Part shown: positions 58,534 through 64,000 of the stretch, piece by piece
How the letters are laid out: each line of letters starts with the position of its first letter
Numbering within the stretch: position 1 is the first letter of the stretch
Source of the DNA: Hirudo medicinalis
Taxonomy: Eukaryota; Annelida; Clitellata; Hirudinida; Hirudinidae
Assembly: GCA_011800805.1 (NCBI GenBank)
Contig: MPNW01000094.1
Span: 1 to 64,000, forward strand
Length of the DNA stretch: 64,000 nucleotides
Direction: 5' to 3'
The notes under the pieces: model-generated
Seen by the model: the letters and a program-made list of their open reading frames with translations, nothing else
What the model was told of the DNA's origin: nothing
The model's database searches: none
Made by a program: the position numbers and the translations under genes

Positions 58534-61165
58534 TTCTGCGCTAGTTCTCTTTAAACAAATGCAAGAACACGAACGATATTAGGCAGGCAAATGTTTGGGC
58601 GAAATGTTTTTCTCAGCGTCAACTTTCAGAGACATATTTGATTTTTTAACAAATAAATAATTTATAATTACAACGCAATAGTTATTGTTATACACCCAAG
58701 ATTTATTTTATTATTATTTTGCAAAAATAATTCATTGTTTTGTTACATAATTGAATAACCTTTTTTTTGGAGCAAATAACTGACTCACATAAAATATCAT
58801 CAGATTGATTAAAAGCCTCCCTACAGCATAATTGTTTCTTATATCTAGCATTTTGAATCCTTATTAAGAACTTCGCTCGGGATAAAAATAAATTGTTACG
58901 CTATTAGCATCGTTGAGGAACGAGGCTAGACTCTTCCTTATGCATAACATCAGAGGTCTTTTGACTTCTTAAAGGGGCAAAAAAAACCTTTGAACTCCCC
59001 GGTAAGAGCAAAGCTTGGGCCCCTGCGGGCCACAAGGTTTCCAGTCACCTGGCGCCCATTCACAAGCGGGATCGCTAAGTCTTCTTAATGCCGTAGGCAT
59101 TTCAAAAACAAAACAAATCTTCCTTCCAAATTCATATCGGTATTGAAACACAATAAACCTTTATTTCTATTTATATTTTAGTTCCATGTTTGATACATTT
59201 CTACAGCACAGAGCCAAATGGTCAATCAGGCAAACACATTTAAACGCAACGTTCGCATGTATACATGGATATTTGCGTATTTATGTATATCTACATAGAG
59301 CATGTGAAAAGCCTTTCAATTCTAAATATTTACAGAAATAGCAAATAATATGGCAATTTAAAAACCTATGTTGCAGCCGATGTCGACAGTTCGAAAATAA
59401 GATCAGATAGACAGAATGTTACCAGGAGGTGAAAGAAGCAGTCACAAGTGACAATGATCGTCTATTATGCCAGTAGCATCATCAGCGGAAAGATTCCAGC
59501 AGTCCGAATGAAATCTTAATTTTAATCTCAGAGTCCTAACATGATCGAGAAAATCGACGGCCAGGTGAATCAACAGGGCAAACTCTCTGGTTTGAGGAAC
59601 GAGAAATTCACCGGACAATCGAAGAATTAGAATTGTCAAATAAAATTAAAATAACATTCAGTGGACCAAAACTTCTGAGCAACTCAAACTCGAAACACTC
59701 AGTCTCTTTAAGAGCTCAATCAGAAGTAAAATCAATGCTTAAGGATTAAAATCAGTGAGAGCTCAACATCACTCGAGCACAATTACTGGCTTTATAGTTA
59801 GTTAGTTCTTAGAGTAGTTAGTAATAATGTAATTAGTCAGTGATATAACGACACAGTGTGGGAAACAGAGGGTGAAAAACAATGGCAACGACAACGCTAA
59901 AAAGCACCCAGCTCGAACTAATGAGCGATGATAATCTTCGCAAAGAGGTCGTCATGGCCATCCCATGTTTACGGTGTTCCATGGAAAAATGATCAAATAA
60001 TGCCTCTAATCATAAAGAAGATCTTCTAAGCAGTAGTGTCACCTAAGTGCTGATTGATTACATGGGAGTTCTTGGCATTAAAATTGAAACAATCTCTCCA
60101 TGTGGATGTTGTAAGGCACTGTTCACAATCCAGCTCGACTTTGCATAACACAAAAGGTTGTTTTACAATATCCCATCTCAAATTTCCGTTGAAAGTGCTA
60201 CTCTGACTCTTTACAAAACCAATTTGTTTGTGGTAAATTAAGGAGAAAAAGCTGATAAGACTGTGTAAAAATTAATATCCATGATCTGATAAAATCACAA
60301 TGTAAAAATCGAGTCTTAAAACTAAAAAAAGGTTTTAAAACTTTCTCGGACATGATTAAAATTTGGAAAGATGCCTCATAATTACAACGAAGAATCAATT
60401 TATAGATGAAAATGTCTTCAAAAACCAAATACTTATTCTCTACCACCACCCCATCACCATCATCAACGTCATCATCATCATCATCATCATCATCGTCGTC
60501 GTCCACAGTAGACAAAAGCAAAACCAAAAGGTAAGCGGCAATCACTAAGTTCATCCAGCGTCGTCAATTCTTGCTGGAAGAGGACGAAAGCAAGGCTCAA
60601 TAAAGAACACAAAATGTGGCCCGTAACTGGTAATCATTCGTAACTGGATCGTTCGTAATCACGATCTCACCCGCAAAAATGATAACATCAATAATAATTA
60701 ACAGCGATTAAATAATTATGAATATTAAATAAATCCCCATCACGGCAACGGAACATAAGGAACAACATGGGGCATGATATTGGTGACCTCGATGGATGAA
60801 GATCAGTAAACTTGAATTGAATTGAGCCTATCAGACACCAGAAACCAAGTGAAAACGCAAACCTTCGTGTTCTAGACCGACAAGTCTCTGGCAGCTCGGA
60901 CAAAAAGCATCAACGACAGTCCAATATTCTCACTTGCAAAGGTTCAAAATGGAGTCACCTCTTTGTTTCAAAAGAGAGAAAGACAACCAGGCAGATGACC
61001 AACAACCGCAGACAACCTTGCCAAGTGAAACGAAGGACCCGACCTTCGATGAGACAACGAGGATGGATAAATACGTTATGAATGCCTCGTTACATTTTGA
61101 GGTTAAAAATTGAAGAATTTCTAGGAAACTTCTGCATGAAGTGAAGAATAATGGGAAGCCATGGA

Positions 61166-61197
<32 letters not shown>

Positions 61198-61277
61198 TTA
61201 TACACGCAATTGTACCGACACAATTGATTGCAGGATAGATTGCATCTCTGTTTAAACGATGACGACAACAACAGAGG
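58534..61277. other. Spacer: TRMT112 promoter and probable long 3' UTR of the CTD phosphatase gene
   Basis: No exon recognised. The minus-strand AATAAA (read as TTTATT near 59160) may be the poly(A) signal of the phosphatase gene, implying a 3' UTR of about 2.1 kb. Microsatellites: ATC/GTC at about 60450-60500 and AAT at about 61168-61195. The 58534-59150 part must hold the TRMT112 promoter. Confidence 0.4.
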
Positions 61278-62639
61278 CTAGTGGTGGTTTGCAGTGTGCA
61301 CGGAGCTGTTGCTGCCGCTAGACTGCCTTTGGGAAGGCATGAGATGATTGGTCGGGACCTGCCTCGTGTTGATCTGTTGCTGGAGGGAGCTCCTGTTCTG
61401 CTGGCTCTGAAGGGTGCTCGGGTGAGGCCTGGGCAGGGTGTTCGGCACCCGTAGTACCAAGCTCTGTTGACTGGTGAATTGTTGCAATTGGACGTTGTTC
61501 TGATGGTTCGACCTGCTCGACTGATCCTTGAATGCCTGCATGCTCTCTTGGGTGGCAGGGAGATTGTTTTCCTGGGTGATGGAAAGCATTGGAGGCGGAG
61601 AAAACGTGGCGTTGAGTGCCGGGATGCCGGCAGATGGATGGAAGCTTTGAGGGAGGTTGGTGTAGTTCTCAGCCAACCTACGCGACGTGTTCAGGCCGAG
61701 AGGCAGACGAGAATTGGCCAGGAAAGTGTAAATGTCCTCGACCTTGGACAACTCTTCAAAGAATGGTATCAGATCCAAGAGCTCCCTGTCTATCGGATCA
61801 TCAAACCAAGAGACTACTGGAACCTGAAAATCAAAAAAAAATTTGCAGTTAAAAAAGTTTTACAAAAATTTCCTGTGTGAATAACTGATTGAGATAAGTG
61901 CAAAAAAAACATTAAACATATTAAACCAAGTTTGGTGCAATATTTTAATGTAATATCTTAATTTTTGCAATTAGAATCTCAAAAAATTTAATCTGCTATG
62001 AAAACTTTTCAGAAATGAAAGCACGATTCCATGAAAATCTGCACTAACAGCATTCCGTGGATGAAAAAGATAGGACATCGGAGAGTTGTCCACAATGACT
62101 ATCTTGTCCAAATCTCTGCCAAGCCTGCTTAAGTCCTTCAAAAGAGTGAATATGAATATTTAAAAAAGATAAATAAATCCATTAATAAACAAACAACCAG
62201 ACTTATAGGAACATTGACTTAGCCATGTTATCGTAAGCTCTGCGAAGTTAATTTTATAGACAAAGCACTCAAGTGAATAAAATGTTTTTGCAAAATTGTT
62301 TTCTTCTAAAATAAAGGACTGGAACTGATAAATCAATTATATGATTAATTTTAATCACAAACCAAAGTAACATGACATTCAAACCACTTTCTCACTCTGC
62401 AAGCTAATTGAGCTGGCAATTTGAGAAAGCAATTGCTAAAAAGCTAATTGACCTTCCAGAACAAGAGTGGCATGATCATGCTGGACGAGTTCTCGAGTGG
62501 CAATTATTGCAGATTGATTCTAGCGAGCCAATTTACAAACCTTGACGTAGTTGCCTTTGTGGAAGACGCAGGATTCTCTGAAGAGTCGAGCCTGAAAGAC
62601 ACTCCACTTGTCCAGTAGGTCAGTGACAGGGTCTGCATA
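61278..62639 (-). CDS. CTDSPL: SCP/CTDSP-type RNA polymerase II CTD phosphatase, 3' part (5' exons outside window), with extended Q/S/N-rich tail
   Basis: Three exons on the minus strand are visible: 62541-62639, 62049-62135 and 61278-61823, all phase 0 (243 residues). The first encodes [20 protein letters not shown] and [11 protein letters not shown]; the second [19 protein letters not shown]; the third [20 protein letters not shown]. This is the C-terminal half of the SCP family, including the conserved VDNSP loop and SWFDD. The catalytic DxDxT/V lies in exons beyond 64,000. SCPs remove phosphate from Ser5 of the pol II CTD and from SMADs and REST. The symbol is family-level: invertebrates usually have a single co-orthologue of CTDSP1/2/L. 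Family proteins normally end about 8 residues after this region; here about 145 residues rich in Gln, Ser, Asn and Pro continue in the same exon to a TAG. Confidence 0.92.
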
Positions 62640-63263
62640 CTGGAAAAGGGATAAGATTGATATATGGTCTGCAAACATTTGAACGTGGTTGTAAAGATTT
62701 TAGATTCTATTTTAGTGGATTTAAATCTTGGTTTAGTAATGCATTTTCAAAAATGTTAAGACAAGGCAGTGAGAAAGATGTTGCTGACAGTAACAATGAG
62801 AATCACTCAAGAGAAAATCGTTCTCATGAATGCACATGTGAATGTTCATGCTCTTCTAATTGGCATCAATATTGTTATAATTGTTATTGTAATTACTTCA
62901 ATTATTCTCTACCATGGCCAAGCATGATAAGTAATGTTTGAAAAGATGATTAGAAATAAATAGCCCCTAAGATGATGACAAGTTTGTTTTAATGGTTTCA
63001 AGTGAATCTGAAAAAGCCTGCAAAAGGATCTGATCAAATGAAGGCCAACCATGGACTGACTTACTCATGCATGTAATTCTGATTGAGATAAATACTTGAG
63101 CAATAAATAGAGCGCGCGATGCAATAATAATAATTACGAAATCCCAGACTATCATCATTGCAATCCAATTATGCTTACTTCTGTACACTCATCGCTACTA
63201 TACATTTTTACAAAAGCAATTTATCCAAGCCATCCATCTGCTAATCAGCTCAGTCTAACGACA

Positions 63264-63308
<45 letters not shown>

Positions 63309-64000
63309 CATAATTTAATTTATGAACCTAGAAAGTGAAATTGTTCAAAACATCTTAAAACAGAATGGCTAATGACCAGACCAAAAGCTTCTCTCCATTC
63401 AACCATCACCCTAGTTGGTGGTATCTTGAGGTCAATCACACCAAGAGATGATTATGATGAGAGGCTTTCCACCTCAACTTAAAATACATGCACAGCAAAC
63501 GAGACCAGGTCATTGATTGGGCACTTGGCCACGAAGAAACTGCGTCGATGACCCAGATACACACACCAGAAACAGGTCAACAAATGTATTGTGGTGATCT
63601 TAGCGAACTACATGCCGCATCTCATTACGAAGACGATGTCAAGTGTGATGAAGATGATTAAGCATCTCAATCACTCGATTGGTGATTAGTAATGATTACA
63701 AATGGCGGATGTGAGCTGAGTAAACATCCAGCCTAATCCGTACACAACTAGCAATAGAATCGATTGGAGTGACGTAACTATTTACATATTAATAAATAAA
63801 ACAACTGAGACCATGACAACAACACTCATCCTTCATCCTCAACAATAGCAACTACTATGGCCTGCATTTTTGTAAGTCTTCTGCACTTTAGCCATATCCT
63901 GGATGGAAGTCTCAATCAGCAGATGATGGTGATGATGATGGTGATTAGATATGCAGGATGTTTGGAAGATGGCGGATCTTAAGGAAACACGTGGATAAGT
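62640..64000. other. Intron or upstream sequence of the CTD phosphatase gene
   Basis: The exon beginning at 62639 has a clean acceptor, so at least this much is intron unless an exon was missed. I searched the minus strand for the preceding exon (typically ending in FTASLAK) and did not find it. A perfect (AAT)n run lies at 63263-63307. GGAAGATGGCGG, a YY1-like motif, is at about 63960-63972. Confidence 0.5.

Noticed and set aside
62657..62941. 94-codon plus-strand open frame near the window end
   Set aside because: Opposite strand to the gene, within its intron; Asn/Cys/Tyr-rich low-complexity content without motif.

Overview
The window is a piece of an invertebrate animal nuclear genome, AT-rich, with spliceosomal introns of 61 bp to about 6 kb and very many trinucleotide microsatellites (ATG, ATT, GTT, ATC). 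The gene set is metazoan: an NRF-1/Ewg transcription factor, a MID-like TRIM ligase, an FN3-repeat receptor tyrosine phosphatase and Integrator subunit 6. tRNA-derived SINE-like repeats ending in GCGCTATATAAA monomers are also present. I cannot name the species.

Layout. 1-11.9 kb: no gene I can support. This part holds microsatellites, two 33-bp tandem arrays, a SINE, five perfect TGACGTCA palindromes and a promoter-like motif cluster near 8.75-9.05 kb. 11.95-14.82 kb (-): PPIL6, a divergent cyclophilin, in eight exons. 14.8-18.1 kb: spacer carrying a decayed copy of the first exons of the next gene. 18.08-25.56 kb (+): an R3-type receptor tyrosine phosphatase (signal peptide, about four FN3-like domains, one TM segment, one PTP domain). 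25.6-26.15 kb: promoter. 26.15-32.37 kb (+): INTS6 in 17 exons. 35.56-36.74 kb (-): a GT31 beta-1,3-galactosyltransferase-like gene with a frame break and no DxD motif. 38.40-49.54 kb (-): a RING/two-B-box/coiled-coil TRIM protein; one intron holds a 484-N assembly gap. 50.34-51.63 kb (+): HDDC2. 51.64-53.33 kb (-): a protein whose N-terminus resembles ENY2/Sus1 followed by a long disordered tail. 53.50-56.19 kb (-): NRF1. 57.64-58.53 kb (-): TRMT112. 61.28-62.64 kb (-): the 3' half of an SCP/CTDSP-type CTD phosphatase with an unusual Gln/Ser/Asn-rich tail; its 5' exons lie beyond the window.

The genes do not form one pathway, but several act around RNA polymerase II: INTS6 (Integrator), a CTD phosphatase, a possible ENY2-like SAGA/TREX-2 protein and NRF-1. 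Exon models were built by hand from splice signals, phase and remembered family similarity. For PPIL6, INTS6, TRIM, HDDC2, the ENY2-like gene, NRF1 and TRMT112 the exon lengths sum to intact reading frames. The receptor phosphatase and the galactosyltransferase each contain one unresolved frame problem.
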